Shown: positions 35,703 to 45,069, counted from the first letter of the stretch. The stretch: 64,000 nt of DNA from DASSUW01 sp963830725 (GCA_963830725.1 CAWHNO010000015.1:62001-126000), one strand, 5' to 3'. A program made the numbers and translations. Notes: generated by a model not told the origin, from the sequence alone.

Positions 35703-35956
35703 CGACGCGGTCCTGGAAGCGGCGGGCGCGCCCGCGCCTCGAGGTGCGCCAGGGCCGCCCCGCCGGGCTGACCGACCGCGAGGTCGAGGTCCTGCGGCTG
35801 ATCGCGCAGGGCCGTTCGAACAAGGAGATCGCGACGGCGCTCGTGGTGACCGAGAAGACCGCCGGTCACCACGTCGAGCACGTCTACGCCAAGCTCGGCG
35901 TGTCCACCCGCGTGGGAGCTGCGCTGTTCGCGATGCGGCACGTCCTCGCCGAGTAG
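35703..35956 (+). pseudogene. C-terminal LuxR-type HTH fragment of a truncated regulator
   Basis: About 65 residues of a LuxR/GerE helix-turn-helix: LTDREVEVLRLIAQGRSNKE, IATALVVTEKTAGHHVEHVY, AKLGVSTRVGAAL. Such domains normally end proteins that carry an N-terminal receiver or ATPase part; here nothing precedes it and the homology begins next to the broken end of the AMP ligase. A translated stand-alone HTH protein cannot be excluded because an in-frame ATG exists at 35699. Confidence 0.65.
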
Positions 35957-36015
35957 GTCGAAGATGGGGCGTTTGCCCGATGCCCCGGCGTCGGGGCGGC
36001 CGTACGGTCGCAGCC

Positions 36016-36844
36016 ATGTCAGAGCTCACGATCAACGGCATCCGCCTCTACTACGAGGAGCACGGGAGCGGTCCGCCGATCCTGTGCATCCACGGAGCCG
36101 GCAGCACGTCGCTCGCCTGGTACGGGCGCGGTCGACACGCTCGCGCGAGCTGGGACGCGTGATCGCCTACGACCGGCGCGGCTGCGCGCGCAGCGAGCGC
36201 CCGCGCCGCTACGAGCGCACCAGCGTCGCCGAGCACTCCGACGACGCGGCCGCGCTGCTCGGCGCGCTCGCCGCCGGACCGGCGATCGTCGTCGGCCGCA
36301 GCTACGGCGGAACGGTGGCGCTCGACCTCGCGGTGCGCCATCCCGGCCGCGTGCGGGCGATCGTCCTGCTGGAACCCGACGCGCCGCGCGAGCTCGCCCC
36401 CGCGGCCGCCGCCTGGGTCGATGCGCTCGTCGACCGGCTTCGCGCCGTCGCCGTCGCGGACGGTGACGACGCGGTCCCCGAAGCGCTGATCAGCGAGGTG
36501 GCGGGGAGCGACGCCTGGAGCGCGTTCCCGGATGACCTCCGGCGCGCGATTGCCGGCAACGGTCCGGCGATCCTCGCCGAGCTTGCGGGCGAGTGGTGGC
36601 TCGACGCCGACGCCGCACGCGCTCTCGGCGATCGAGCGGCCGCACCCTGGTGGTGAAGGCCGCGGATTCACCGCCCGAGTTCCACGAGGCCGCCGACGCG
36701 CTGGTCGATGCCATCCCCGGCGCTCGCGTCACGGTGGTCGAAGGAGGTCACCTCATCGATCCGGCGGGGCCGCCGGTCCTCGCCTTCGTCGCCGAGGTGC
36801 TCCGGCGCAACCCTGCGGAGGGTTTGCCTACCCCGCAGGGCTGA
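36016..36844 (+). pseudogene. Alpha/beta hydrolase, frame broken by four single-base insertions
   Basis: ATG at 36016. Pieces: GIRLYYEEHGSGPPILCIHG with oxyanion HGAGS; VIAYDRRGCARSERP; nucleophile elbow VVGRSYGGTVALDLAVRHPG; late strand ERP then TLVVKAADSPP; catalytic histidine in VVEGGHLIDPAGP. Frame changes near 36126, 36143, 36620 and 36636 each look like one extra base. Removing four bases gives 274 residues, the normal length. Substrate unknown. Probably a sequence error rather than decay. Confidence 0.75.
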
Positions 36845-37031
36845 CCCGGCTGTTCGCGGCGCCGACCGCGCGCGGTCCGTCGCTGTCCGGGCTGGACGGA
36901 TCGGGCCGGCTGCGTGCGACGCCGGCCTCGCCGCTACGCCCGCTCGGCAGGCTGGCAAAGGCGCGCTGGCGCGGACGCCTGCGGTTCGGGTTCGAGGCGC
37001 GCACCGGGATGCGTGCGCGGCAGCGGCGAGC

Positions 37032-37886
37032 TCAGCGCAGGCCGGCGCGCAGCGCGTAATAGGCGGGCCGGCGCTTGCCGTTGGCCGACACGAACGCCGA
37101 GTCCCAGGGCTGGCTGCGGTCGTGCCGCCACTGGTAGAAGTAGATCCGCTTGATCCGGCGCGAGGAGCGGGCGATCGCGAAGACCCGCCGGACGGCCTTC
37201 GCCTGGCCCTTCAGGCCGCCGCGAGCGCGCAGCCCGCCGGTCTCGGTGAGCCAGACCGGCCCCCGCACGGCCCGCAGGAACTCCTGCGTGCCGCCCCGCG
37301 CGCGCGTCGCGTCCTTGTAGTTGTGGAGCGCCCAGACCTTGGCGCCGCGGATGTGGCGCTTGTAGACCGCCAGCCACGGGAGCATGTTCGAGCCGTCCTT
37401 GACGTCGCCGGCCAGCACCGTGCAGCGCCGGCACGCGGCACGCATGGCGTTGAAGTAGCGGGCGGCTCGCTCGGGCTTGCGGAAGAACGGCTGCTCTTCG
37501 GCGTTCGGCTCGTTCCACGGCGAGAACTCGCGCACGTGCGGATAGCGGGCGCGCAGGAGGCGGAAGCTGCGCAGGTAGCGGCGGAGCGACGGGATCTGCC
37601 GGGCGCCGGAGCCACGGAAGTTGCGGTTGAACGTGATCAACGGCCGCATCCGCGCGGCGCGGACCGCCGCCACCCACGCGTCGGTGCGCGCGACCAGGTA
37701 CCGGTCCTTGTGCCAGTCCCAGGCGAGCGCCAGGCGGGCGGTCTTGAGGTGGAGCTTGCGCATGCCGGGGTCCGCGAAGCTGGCGGCGTCGTGGTCGCCG
37801 ATGCCGACGAGCGGGCGGGCCGACGCCGCCGCCGGAGCGAGCAGGGCGCAGAGCAGAAGGATGGGGAGCAGGCGACGGAGGCGCAT
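37032..37886 (-). CDS. Secreted glycoside-hydrolase-like (TIM-barrel) protein
   Basis: 284 residues. Signal peptide RLLPILLLCALLAPAAASA. A clan-A type barrel is suggested by FSPWNEPNAEEQPFF (acid/base glutamate after Asn, near residue 124) and GPVWLTETGGLRARGG (candidate nucleophile glutamate, near 218), plus YFYQWRHDRSQPWDSAFV near the end. Resembles GH39/GH128-type or related uncharacterised glycosidases common in Solirubrobacterales. Substrate not predictable. Confidence 0.8.
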   Translation of the reverse strand: MRLRRLLPILLLCALLAPAAASARPLVGIGDHDAASFADPGMRKLHLKTARLALAWDWHKDRYLVARTDAWVAAVRAARMRPLITFNRNFRGSGARQIPSLRRYLRSFRLLRARYPHVREFSPWNEPNAEEQPFFRKPERAARYFNAMRAACRRCTVLAGDVKDGSNMLPWLAVYKRHIRGAKVWALHNYKDATRARGGTQEFLRAVRGPVWLTETGGLRARGGLKGQAKAVRRVFAIARSSRRIKRIYFYQWRHDRSQPWDSAFVSANGKRRPAYYALRAGLR

Positions 37887-37963
37887 ACGACTGTTGTCGA
37901 CTCAGCAGCCGATGGCTTTAGGTCGCCGCCGGCCGGGAAGACCATATCCGCCCGTCCGTACGG

Positions 37964-38500
37964 CTACCGCACCTTCGCCGGATCATCGCCGCGGGCGATC
38001 GCGTCCGCGACCTGGCGCGGCACGTGCACCCAGTCGGGCGGCTGGGAGACCTTGGGCCAGTCGGGCTGCGTGACGTGCTCCTGCGCGCCGACGCGGTAGG
38101 CCTCCGCCAGCCAGGCCTTGAGCTCCTCGTCGACGTCCTCGCCCCGGCGCAGGTGCAGCCGGTGCACGTAGTAGTGGGGCGGGATGTAGTCGACGCGGAC
38201 CAGGCGCTCGCTCCTGACCGGCCGCGTCAGCAGGAAGCTCGCCACGAGATGATCCCGGCGCGGCCGATCGATCCCGGCGAAGCGGATCCGCGCCTGGCAG
38301 GCGACGCGCGATTTCGTCACGTTCACGGTGACCGGCCCGTGCTCGCGCAGCGCCGCGACGTAGGCATCGAAGACGCCGCGGAGCTGCGGTCCCGCACCCG
38401 TGAAGAACTCGTCGAGCGACTGGACACGGCACGAGTGCGGCATGTTCCGCGTCACGAACTCCTGATGGCACTTCGGGCAGCGCCAGAGCTCCGCCGGCAT
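37964..38500 (-). CDS. DUF5655-like protein with N-terminal zinc-finger-like motif
   Basis: 178 residues. N-terminus LWRCPKCHQEFVTRNMPHSC carries a Cys-x2-Cys and a His-x-Cys that could bind zinc. The body (FDAYVAALREHGPVTVNVTK, RIRFAGIDRPRRDHLVASFL) matches the DUF5655 pattern; this domain is thought to be a small RNA- or protein-binding module but is uncharacterised. Single gene, upstream of the LysR gene on the same strand. Confidence 0.78.
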   Translation of the reverse strand: MPAELWRCPKCHQEFVTRNMPHSCRVQSLDEFFTGAGPQLRGVFDAYVAALREHGPVTVNVTKSRVACQARIRFAGIDRPRRDHLVASFLLTRPVRSERLVRVDYIPPHYYVHRLHLRRGEDVDEELKAWLAEAYRVGAQEHVTQPDWPKVSQPPDWVHVPRQVADAIARGDDPAKVR

Positions 38501-38542
38501 GCGTGGATCCTCGCACTCGCTTCAGGGCAGCATGGCGAGGCG

Positions 38543-39439
38543 TCAGGTGCGCACGCGTGGCCGGGTCACGGAGCGGGTGAACGCAGCGCGCAGCTCGTCG
38601 CCGAAGCGCTCGGCGACCGGGTGCGGAACGTCGCCGGTCGCGTAGCGCAGCGTGCGGGGGCGCGGCTCGGGCCGCAGCCGGCGGATCGCCACGTCGGGCC
38701 GGGGCGCGGACAGCGCCAGCGTGGGGATCAGGCCGACGAGCCCGTGGGTCGCGACCAGGCCCTGCATGGCGCCGTAGTCGTGCGTCTGGAGGGGGCTGAA
38801 CGCGGGCGTGAAGCCGGCGGCGCGGCACAGCTCGACCAGCGGCGGCACGGACGGGCAGCCGTCGCCGCCGAACCACTGCTCGCCGGCGAGCTCCGTGATG
38901 TCGATCTCCGGCCGGTCCGCGAGCCGGTGGCCGGCCGGCAGGCAGAGCAGCATCGCGTCCTGGCCGATCAGCTCGCCCGGCCCGCCCGGCTCGAACTCGT
39001 AGACCACGGCAGCGTCGACCTCGCCCGCTGCGAGCAGCGCCCGCGCCCGCGTGGGCTCGGCGTCGACCACCTGCACGGTCGACTCCGGCGTCGTGGCCGC
39101 GACGCTGCGCGCCGCGAGCGCGACGACCGTGGCCGTCGCGGTCGGGAACGCGGCCACGCGCAGCCGCGTCGTGCCGTTGCCGGCCAGCACGTCCAGCGCG
39201 TGGCGCGCCTTGGCCAGCTCCCGCAGGGCGACGTCGGCGTGGCGGACGAGCAGCAGGCCGGCGTCCGTGAGCTCGGCGCCGCGCGGCCCGCGGCTCACGA
39301 GCCGCGTGCCCGTCTCGCGTTCGAGCAGCGCGATCTGCTGCGAGACGGCCGACGGCGAGTAGTCGAGGGCGGTCGCCGCCGCGCGGAACGAGCCGCGGCC
39401 GGCGACCTCGGAGAGCATGCGCAGGCGGGTCAGGTTCAC
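38543..39439 (-). CDS. LysR-family transcriptional regulator
   Basis: 298 residues. N-terminal winged HTH (LRMLSEVAGRGSFRAAATAL, DYSPSAVSQQIALLERETGT) followed by the periplasmic-binding-like effector domain (RLRVAAFPTATATVVALAAR onward). Divergent from the substrate-binding lipoprotein at 39652 with 212 bp between, the classical arrangement for a LysR regulator and its target. The effector is unknown. Confidence 0.92.
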   Translation of the reverse strand: MNLTRLRMLSEVAGRGSFRAAATALDYSPSAVSQQIALLERETGTRLVSRGPRGAELTDAGLLLVRHADVALRELAKARHALDVLAGNGTTRLRVAAFPTATATVVALAARSVAATTPESTVQVVDAEPTRARALLAAGEVDAAVVYEFEPGGPGELIGQDAMLLCLPAGHRLADRPEIDITELAGEQWFGGDGCPSVPPLVELCRAAGFTPAFSPLQTHDYGAMQGLVATHGLVGLIPTLALSAPRPDVAIRRLRPEPRPRTLRYATGDVPHPVAERFGDELRAAFTRSVTRPRVRT

Positions 39440-39651
39440 GGCCGGTACATGACCCGACCGGCGCGGGCGTGCCGCAGCGCGCGCACAGGGAGGGTCGCTA
39501 CGGCCCGGGCGGTTCGTGGCGCATCAACCGCCGCGGCCACGATGTCCGCAGGGGTGTCAAGCAATCCTCGCCACAGCGGTCAGCACCTCCGCACACGGGT
39601 CCGCGCCGCGCTTGCCACCGTCGCCGGCGCAACTCCCTGAAAGGAGATCCG

Positions 39652-40899
39652 ATGATGCGAGCAGGCGCGGCCGCGCTCGTCCTGGCCCTGGTGGCAGTGG
39701 GATGCGGGGAAGACGAGCCGAGCGGTCAGGAGAGCGGCGGTGACGCCGCCGGGCGGACGCTGACGGTTTACTCGTCCCTGCCGCTGCAGGGCGCCCAGCG
39801 GCCGCAGACGACGGACATGGTCAAGGGGATCGAGCTGGCGCTCGAGCAGGCCGGGAACAAGGCGGGCGACTTCACCATCAAGTACCAGTCGCTCGACGAC
39901 TCGACGGCGCAGGCCGGCGCGTGGACACCCGAGGCGACCACCTCCAACGCCCGCAAGGCTGCTCAGGACGACACCGCCGCGATCTATATCGGTGAGTTCA
40001 ACTCGGGCGCCTCGGCGATCTCGATCCCGGTCCTCAACGAGGCCGGCGTCCCGCAGATCAGCCCGGCCAACACGGCCGTCGGCCTGACCTCGGACGAGCC
40101 GGGCGCGGCACCGGGAGAGCCCGACAAGTACTACACGACGGGTCAGCGCACCTACGCGCGGATCGTCCCGAAGGACACGATCCAGGGCGCGGCGCTCGCG
40201 ACCGTCATGAAGGAGGACGGCTGCACCAAGGTCCAGATGACCAACGACAAGGAGGTCTACGGCGCGGGCCTCGCGAAGAACATCGAGAGCTCGGCCGAGG
40301 CCCAGGGCCTGGAGATCATCTCCAACGAAGCGATCGACAAGAACGCCCCGAACTACCGCTCGCTGGCCTCCGCGGCCGCGGGCGCCGGCGCGGACTGCTT
40401 CGTCTTCTCGGGCATCACCGCCAACAACGCGGTGCAGCTCTACAAGGACTTCTCGGCCGCGCTGCCCGACGCGAAGCTCTACGGCCCCGACGGCGTGGCC
40501 GAGGCCGGCTTCGTCGACCCCGAGGAGGGCGGCATCCCAGCGGACGTCGCCGCGAAGGTCACGCTGACGGTCGCGACGCTGTCGCCCGACCAGTACCCGG
40601 AGGAGGGCCAGGAGTTCTTCGACGCCTTCCGCGAGAAGCACGACGAGCCGAACCCGAACCCGTACGCGATCTACGGCTACGAGGCGATGCGCCTCGCGCT
40701 GGACGCGATCGAGCGCTCCGGCACGGGCGAGAAGGAGGACATCCTCGCGGCGCTGTTCGAGACGAAGGACCGCGAGAGCGTGCTCGGGACCTACTCGATC
40801 GACGAGAACGGAGACACCACGCTCAGCGACTACGGCGTCTACGCCGTGAAGGACGGCGAGCTGGTGTTCGACCGCACGATCGAGGCGCAGGGAGGCTGA
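39652..40899 (+). CDS. Branched-chain amino acid-type ABC transporter substrate-binding lipoprotein
   Basis: 415 residues; ATG at 39652 with AAAGGAG upstream. Lipobox LALVAVGCGED predicts a lipid-anchored exported protein. Periplasmic-binding type 1 fold of the LivJ class: VYSSLPLQGAQRPQTTDMVK, AIYIGEFNSGASAISIPVLN, and DKEVYGAGLAKNIESSAEAQ. No permease or ATPase genes follow, so it is an orphan binding protein; it may feed a transporter encoded elsewhere or act as a sensor. Likely controlled by the divergent LysR. Confidence 0.9.
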   Translation: MMRAGAAALVLALVAVGCGEDEPSGQESGGDAAGRTLTVYSSLPLQGAQRPQTTDMVKGIELALEQAGNKAGDFTIKYQSLDDSTAQAGAWTPEATTSNARKAAQDDTAAIYIGEFNSGASAISIPVLNEAGVPQISPANTAVGLTSDEPGAAPGEPDKYYTTGQRTYARIVPKDTIQGAALATVMKEDGCTKVQMTNDKEVYGAGLAKNIESSAEAQGLEIISNEAIDKNAPNYRSLASAAAGAGADCFVFSGITANNAVQLYKDFSAALPDAKLYGPDGVAEAGFVDPEEGGIPADVAAKVTLTVATLSPDQYPEEGQEFFDAFREKHDEPNPNPYAIYGYEAMRLALDAIERSGTGEKEDILAALFETKDRESVLGTYSIDENGDTTLSDYGVYAVKDGELVFDRTIEAQGG

Positions 40900-40957
40900 C
40901 CCCCAGCACGTTTCGAGAAGACATCGCCCGGCCGCCCGGGTAACTTCCGCGCCCGCT

Positions 40958-41111
40958 ATGAGTTCTGCGAGCCAACAGGAAGTGCCCGGGCGGACCGGGG
41001 TGGCCGCCGCGGTGGAGGCCAGTCGAGATCCTGCCGGGCTTCGCCGTGGTGATCGTCGTCGGCGTGCTCATGATCGCCCTCAACGTGCGGACGATCAACA
41101 ACTACGACTAG
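40958..41111 (+). pseudogene. Possible 50-residue single-helix membrane protein, one insertion
   Basis: ATG at 40958 (SSASQQEVPGRTGVAAAVEA), then after one extra base near 41024 the frame reads EILPGFAVVIVVGVLMIALN and ends VRTINNYD. Removing one base gives 50 residues with one membrane helix. No family recognised. Short length makes this tentative, but the hydrophobic run and its clean stop are unlikely by chance. Confidence 0.35.
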
Positions 41112-41219
41112 CGTCGCGGCGACACGGTGGACGAATAGGCGAGCCTCGGACGGACGCGCTCCTCGTACCGTGGTCTGCCGCGCTGTCCAACTTTGATGCC
41201 GAGAGAGAGGGTTTCGTCC

Positions 41220-42383
41220 ATGTCGCTGAGAATTGACAGGAGGGCCATAGCCGCGCTCTTTGTCGTCGCGCTGGCGGTGACGGCGATGGCAATGCCCGCG
41301 GTGACGGAGGCCAAGAAGCGCAAGCCCCCGACCGTGACGGTGATGACGCGCAACCTGTTCCTCGGCGCGGACCTTGCCCCGGCGATCGGCGCCGCGACCA
41401 TCCCGCAGGCGATCGATGGCGCCGGCCAGATCTGGAACGAGATGCAGAGCACGCGGTTCGGTCAGCGCGCCGTCCCGCTCGCGCGCGAGATCAAGCGCTC
41501 GAAGGCCGACCTGGTCGGCCTGCAGGAGGTCGCGCTCTGGCGCAAGCAGACGCCGTCCGACGGCGGCGCGCCGCCGATCAGCCCGCTACCGACGGCGACG
41601 GCGGCCACCGCCGTCGAGCAGGACTTCCTGGCGATCCTGCGCCGTGAGCTCAACCGCATCGGCGCCAAGTACCGGGTGGTCGTGGTCCAGAAGGAGTTCG
41701 AGGCCGAGCTGCCCGTCGATGTCGACGGCTCGGACGCGACTGGCACCGGTCCCCTCGCGGCCTTCGGCGCCGACTTCGACGCGCGGCTGACGATGCGCGA
41801 CGTGATCCTGGCCCGCAGGACGAGCAAGCTCAAGCTCGGCAAGACCCGCACGGGCAACTTCAACACCCGCTACGAGCCCAACGTGGGCGGCCTCGCCATC
41901 CCGGTCGATCGCGGCTGGGCGTCCGTCGAGGCGCAGATCCGGCGCGGCAAGGGGCGCGCGAGCAAGTTCCGCTTCGTCGACACCCACCTCGAGGCGTTCG
42001 GGGATCCCACGATCCGCGAGGCGCAGGCCAAGGAGCTCACCGAGGGCCCGCTCGACACCCGCAAGCAGGTGATCCTCGTAGGCGACCTCAATTCAGGAAT
42101 CGCCAAGCACAACGAGCCCGAGCGACCGGGTGACGACCTGGCCTTCAAGGCGCTGGCCGGCTTCGGCATGCACGACAACGGCGCCGTGCAGAGCTGCTGT
42201 TACCCCAGTCTCTTCGACCCTGCGGGCGTCTTCGACCACACCGTCGACCACGTCTTGACCAAGCCGCGACTGGTCACCAAGCGCGCCTACGTGACCGGCG
42301 ACGATCCGCAGGAGCGGACGCCCGCCGGCCTCTGGCCCTCCGATCACGGCGGCGTCGTCAGCACCCTCCGGCTCAGGAAGTAG
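41220..42383 (+). CDS. Secreted endonuclease/exonuclease/phosphatase (EEP) family protein
   Basis: 387 residues from ATG at 41220. Signal peptide IAALFVVALAVTAMAMPAVT. EEP-fold motifs: VMTRNLFLGAD at the start, DLVGLQEVALW with the metal-binding Glu, RFVDTHLEAF, ILVGDLNSG with the Asp-x-Asn pair, and a final PSDHGGVVSTL with the catalytic Asp-His. Members are phosphodiesterases of diverse substrates (sphingomyelinase, DNase, phosphatase). Substrate unknown; extracellular. Confidence 0.87.
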   Translation: MSLRIDRRAIAALFVVALAVTAMAMPAVTEAKKRKPPTVTVMTRNLFLGADLAPAIGAATIPQAIDGAGQIWNEMQSTRFGQRAVPLAREIKRSKADLVGLQEVALWRKQTPSDGGAPPISPLPTATAATAVEQDFLAILRRELNRIGAKYRVVVVQKEFEAELPVDVDGSDATGTGPLAAFGADFDARLTMRDVILARRTSKLKLGKTRTGNFNTRYEPNVGGLAIPVDRGWASVEAQIRRGKGRASKFRFVDTHLEAFGDPTIREAQAKELTEGPLDTRKQVILVGDLNSGIAKHNEPERPGDDLAFKALAGFGMHDNGAVQSCCYPSLFDPAGVFDHTVDHVLTKPRLVTKRAYVTGDDPQERTPAGLWPSDHGGVVSTLRLRK

Positions 42384-42392
42384 CCCGGCGCA

Positions 42393-44726
42393 CTAACCGA
42401 GGCGCACGAAGCGGCCGACGGACGGCACGCCGTCGGCCGAGATCGCGAAGACCATGTACCAGCCCGGCGGCGCGACGTTGCGGCGGCGCGGGAACGTGAG
42501 GGTGAGCTTGTCCGGCGCCGTGACCTCGACGTCGAGCCCGAGCAGCCGCTGCTCGCAGTTGAAGGCGTGCGTGGTCGCGCCCGGGCGCACGAGGTTGACC
42601 TCGCGCAGGTCGGCGGCGCCGGGCACCGTGGCCTGCATCCGGCCGCCGTAGCGCACGGTCTTGCGGGCGAGCGTCAGCTGCGGCCGCGGCCCGCGGAACA
42701 GGTAGGGCGGCGAGAACACCTCGATGCGCAGCTCGTCGGCCTTCGGGCGCGGGTTCGACCCCGCGGTCACGACCCGGCCGTCGGGAGTGAGGATCGCCGT
42801 CGAGTGGTAGAGCCGCGGGACGCGCGACTTCGCGCCGAGCGTCCAGCGGCGGCTGCGCGGGTTGTAGAGCTCGGCGTGCAGCGACGCGTCGACCCGATGC
42901 TCCTCGACGCGGGCCCCGCCGTTGGCCAGGATCGTGCGCTCGGGCAGGATCGTGGCGTTGAGGTGCATGCGCGGCTCGTGCAGTGAGGCCGCTCGGCGGT
43001 AGCGCGGGTTGGCTGCCGACAGGTCCACGATCGCGACACTGGTGGTCGCCACGTGCGGCAGGTCCTCCTCGTCCTCGAACGGATGCTCGTCGTCGTCGCC
43101 GTGCTGGTGGATCTCGGCCCCTCCGCCGCCGATGATCATGACCCGCTGGTCGCGCGCGTCGCCGAGCAGCACGCTGGCCGACTGGTTACGAATCCTGGCC
43201 TGCGGCAGGCCGGGCACGATCCGCTTGTCGCCGTTGGCGAGGTTCCAGATCTGCGGCCGGACGCCGCGGTTGCCGCTCATCTGCCCGCCGGAGTAGAAGA
43301 TGCGCCCGTTGGCGAGCAGGAACAGGTGCGCGTACCAGGGGATCAGCCCCGGCGAGGGGATCCGGCGCCAGCCCTCGCCGGTCTCCCAGATCTCGGGCGT
43401 GCGCTCGAGCCCGCGGGTGGCGCCGCGGCCCGAGACGGAGAGGACACGGCCGTCGCCGAGCGTGACGAGCGTCGGGTACCAGCGCGGTCGCAGCATCCGC
43501 CGCACGCGGATCCAGCGCCGGTCCTCCGGGTCGAAGACGAGGGCGTCGCGGATCCCGCGGAACGGCCCGTACTGGCCGGTGCCGCCTGCCGCCAGCAGGC
43601 GGCCGCCGGCCAGGAACGTCTGGCCCGCGCAGAACAGGTCGATCGGCGTCCGCGGCGAGTTGAAGCGGCGGCTCGGGTAGTGCCAGACGCGGGTGCGGAA
43701 CCGCTTGGCCTCGAAGTCGTCCGGATCGGCCCCCGAGCCCGAGAACCACAGCACGTCGCCGGTGTGCAGCAGCGCGGCGTGCACGGCCAGGATCTGCGAG
43801 CTGTGGTCGAGGATCCGCCAGACGCCGCGCGTGGCCGCGTCGTCTTCGTCGGCTTCGACAGGGACCGCCGCGACGGCGCCGCTGCCGAGCGCCATGAGCT
43901 CCGGTCGCTCGCCGTCGATCAGGCAGACCAGCGCGGCGGACGTGTCGCGCCGGACGCGGCCCCCCGGCGGGTCGGTCCAGGCGCTCCAGCCCTCGGACGC
44001 GCGGCCCGTCTCGTCGAGTCCCCAGCCGATGGTGTGGCGGCCGCGGTCGAGCACGAGCAGCTCGGGCCGCCCGTCGCCGTTCAGGTCCGCGACGTCGATG
44101 CCGAGCCCCTTGCTGTCGCCCTCCGGCCAGTCGGGGATCGCGGTCCACGGCTCCCACTCGCCCGCGACCTTGCCGGCGGCGTCGAGCTTCCAGCCGACGC
44201 GGTAGTGGCCGCCGGTCGCCGCGTCGACCATCACGACGATCAGCTCCGGCGTGCCGTCGCCGTCGAGGTCGGCGACCGCGATGTCGCCGCCCTGGTTGTC
44301 GGCCGGGAACCAGTCGGGGATCCGCGTCCAGCCCGTCCACCCGCCGGTGACGGCGCCGTCGGCGTCGAGGCTGCGGCCCACGCGGTAGTAGGCGCGGTTC
44401 GCGCCGGCGCGGACCTCGATCGCGAACACGATCAGGTCCGGACGGCCGTCGCCGTCGAGATCGGCGAGCGCGATCGCGGCGTCGGCGTTGGAGCGGAAGC
44501 GCCAGCCGGGGATCTGCCGCCATTCGCCCCATCCTCCGCTGACGGCGCCTGAGGCATCGAGCGAGCGGCCGACGCGGTAGCGGCCGGTGTTCTGCTCGCC
44601 ACGACCGTCGACCGCCAGCACCACGAGGTCCGGCCGCCCGTCGCCGTCGAGATCGGCCGCCGCGACCCCCGCGCCCTGGTCCTGCGGTGGCTTCCACCCC
44701 GGGATGCGCGTGAAGTCCGTCGGCAC
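42393..44726 (-). CDS. Predicted copper-radical oxidase (galactose/glyoxal oxidase-like, DUF1929) with N-terminal FG-GAP/VCBS repeats
   Basis: 777 residues. About five N-terminal repeats carry the calcium-loop motif DLDGDGRPDLVV (residues about 1-280). The C-terminal 480 residues form a seven-bladed kelch propeller ending in the DUF1929 domain. All copper-radical positions known from galactose oxidase have counterparts: Cys in IDLFCAGQTF, first Tyr in RPRWYPTLVTL, Tyr-His in PRLYHSTAIL, and the last His in GATTHAFNCEQ. Predicted two-electron oxidation of alcohols or aldehydes with H2O2 release. Oddity: starts at a GTG with no signal peptide, though such enzymes are normally secreted. Stops 9 bp from the convergent EEP gene. 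Confidence 0.85.
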   Translation of the reverse strand: MPTDFTRIPGWKPPQDQGAGVAAADLDGDGRPDLVVLAVDGRGEQNTGRYRVGRSLDASGAVSGGWGEWRQIPGWRFRSNADAAIALADLDGDGRPDLIVFAIEVRAGANRAYYRVGRSLDADGAVTGGWTGWTRIPDWFPADNQGGDIAVADLDGDGTPELIVVMVDAATGGHYRVGWKLDAAGKVAGEWEPWTAIPDWPEGDSKGLGIDVADLNGDGRPELLVLDRGRHTIGWGLDETGRASEGWSAWTDPPGGRVRRDTSAALVCLIDGERPELMALGSGAVAAVPVEADEDDAATRGVWRILDHSSQILAVHAALLHTGDVLWFSGSGADPDDFEAKRFRTRVWHYPSRRFNSPRTPIDLFCAGQTFLAGGRLLAAGGTGQYGPFRGIRDALVFDPEDRRWIRVRRMLRPRWYPTLVTLGDGRVLSVSGRGATRGLERTPEIWETGEGWRRIPSPGLIPWYAHLFLLANGRIFYSGGQMSGNRGVRPQIWNLANGDKRIVPGLPQARIRNQSASVLLGDARDQRVMIIGGGGAEIHQHGDDDEHPFEDEEDLPHVATTSVAIVDLSAANPRYRRAASLHEPRMHLNATILPERTILANGGARVEEHRVDASLHAELYNPRSRRWTLGAKSRVPRLYHSTAILTPDGRVVTAGSNPRPKADELRIEVFSPPYLFRGPRPQLTLARKTVRYGGRMQATVPGAADLREVNLVRPGATTHAFNCEQRLLGLDVEVTAPDKLTLTFPRRRNVAPPGWYMVFAISADGVPSVGRFVRLG

Positions 44727-44748
44727 CGGGGCGGCAAGCTACCGAACG

Positions 44749-45069
44749 TCAGCCGCCGGCGAGCACCACGTCGTAGCCGTCGGCGCGCAGGACCTCGACG
44801 ACGACGGCGCGGTGGTCGCCCTGCAGCTCGATCACGCCGCCCTTGGCAGAGCCGCCGACGCCGCAGCGCCGCTTCAGGCGGCCGGCGAGCTCGCGCAGGC
44901 CGGCGTCGTCCAGCGGCACGCCGGAGATCGTGGTGACCGCCTTGCCGCGGCGGCCGGCGGTCTCGCGCCTGACCTTCACGCGGCCGCCCGCCTGCGGCCG
45001 CGCGGCGGGCTCGTCGCGCCGGTCGCGGCGCCGGTCGCCGCCGTCGCTGGACCAGACGAGGTCGGACAT
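44749..45069 (-). CDS. yciH: SUI1/eIF1-like translation factor (YciH family)
   Basis: 106 residues from the ATG at 45069. Charged N-terminal tail, then the SUI1 domain: TTISGVPLDDAGLRELAGRL, RRCGVGGSAKGGVIELQGDH, and VEVLRADGYDVVLAGG. Bacterial YciH proteins bind the 30S subunit and can influence start-codon fidelity. The 22-bp gap to the upstream copper-oxidase start is close but unrelated functionally. Confidence 0.9.
   Translation of the reverse strand: MSDLVWSSDGGDRRRDRRDEPAARPQAGGRVKVRRETAGRRGKAVTTISGVPLDDAGLRELAGRLKRRCGVGGSAKGGVIELQGDHRAVVVEVLRADGYDVVLAGG

Noticed and set aside
38024..39640. A 538-codon plus-strand frame opposite the DUF5655 and LysR genes
   Set aside because: Antisense shadow of two well-supported minus-strand genes.
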